A stretch of DNA of 15,020 nt, taken from assembly GCA_934149155.1 (NCBI GenBank), contig CAKPDZ010000035.1:1-15020 (forward strand), written 5' to 3'. The DNA comes from an uncultured Clostridia bacterium. GTDB taxonomy: Bacteria > Bacillota > Clostridia > TANB77 > CAG-508. This document shows, in pieces, positions 14,762 through 15,020 of the stretch. Made by a program: the position numbers and the translations under genes. The notes beneath the pieces are model-generated. The model saw only the letters and a list, made by a program, of their open reading frames with translations. It was not told the DNA's origin and searched no databases. Position 1 is the first letter of the stretch. Each line of letters opens with the position of its first letter.

Positions 14762-15020
14762 TTAATTTTTGCGTTTATCTTCATTATTTTTATTCATTAA
14801 TTCTGCTATTTTAGATACATTTAATAAGTTTACATATTGGTCAAGCTTATCTTTTTTACTATCACGTAGATATGGCTTTAAAGAATAAAGCAAATTAGCT
14901 CTAGGGTCATTGCGATTATTCATATTTTCCATGATGGATTTCATCTTCATTATAGTGTTTATATCTAAGTTAAAATTGTTAGAATTGTTATTAGTAGAAG
15001 TATTAGAAGTATTAGAATTA
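14762..15020 (-). CDS. Hypothetical protein, Asn/Ser-rich then helical (partial, start outside window)
   Basis: The frame stays open from the stop at 14762 to the right edge, so the first in-frame ATG at 14950 is probably internal and at least 85 residues are visible. The upstream part is low-complexity Asn/Ser/Thr, coded partly by tandem 9-base repeats (14999-15016). The C-terminal part is helical and charged: NRNDPRANLLYSLKPYLRD, then SKKDKLDQYVNLLNVSKIAELM. The pattern D-P-R-x-N-L-L-x-S-L-K-P-Y-L-x-x-x-K-K-x-K-x-D looks conserved and is reminiscent of small clostridial proteins paired with short hydrophobic ones, as here. No function is proposed. If it begins at 14950 it would be 62 residues, but no ribosome binding site stands before that ATG, which favours the longer, cut gene. 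Confidence 0.65.
   Translation of the reverse strand, partial: NSNTSNTSTNNNSNNFNLDINTIMKMKSIMENMNNRNDPRANLLYSLKPYLRDSKKDKLDQYVNLLNVSKIAELMNKNNEDKRKN

Overview
The window is strongly A+T-rich and comes from a spore-forming, Gram-positive, clostridia-like bacterium. Three things point that way: the radC-mreB-mreC-mreD-PBP2-minC gene order, a Spo0A-type response regulator next to CotF-like small proteins, and purine-rich AGGAGG-type ribosome binding sites with T-tailed hairpin terminators. The genus cannot be named from this sequence. No rRNA, tRNA, insertion sequence or CRISPR array was seen, and no gap between genes exceeds about 215 bases.

Left part (1-4832): the 3' end of prfA (peptide release factor 1) ends in a hairpin. 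Next comes a promoter region built of four imperfect 33-bp units, the last of which is a near-perfect 26-bp palindrome lying inside a consensus sigma-A promoter. It drives an AAA_14/DUF4143-type ATPase with a nuclease-like C-terminal motif. pcrA (UvrD-family helicase) follows with its own promoter and terminator.

Middle part (4833-8270): a Spo0A-like regulator with an intact receiver domain but a diverged recognition helix ends in a very strong terminator. Two small CotF-like spore-coat-type genes follow, behind a sequence that resembles a forespore (sigma-G) promoter. A membrane-anchored M23 peptidase comes next, convergent with a MecA-like adaptor gene on the minus strand. The two stop codons are separated only by a hairpin.

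Right part (8341-14380): one probable six-gene transcription unit, radC-mreB-mreC-mreD-PBP2-minC, runs from a TTGAAA-N17-TATAAT promoter to a bidirectional terminator. It couples a RadC-family protein to the elongation machinery (MreB filaments, MreC/MreD scaffold, PBP2 transpeptidase) and to the division-site inhibitor MinC. MinC's usual partners MinD and MinE do not follow it. Two small minus-strand genes of unknown function then run toward minC; the outer one is cut by the right edge.

Most of the window is conserved housekeeping DNA. The least ordinary parts are the iterated palindromic promoter of the ATPase, the altered Spo0A-like regulator beside the coat-type genes, the solitary minC, and the unknown gene pair at the right edge.
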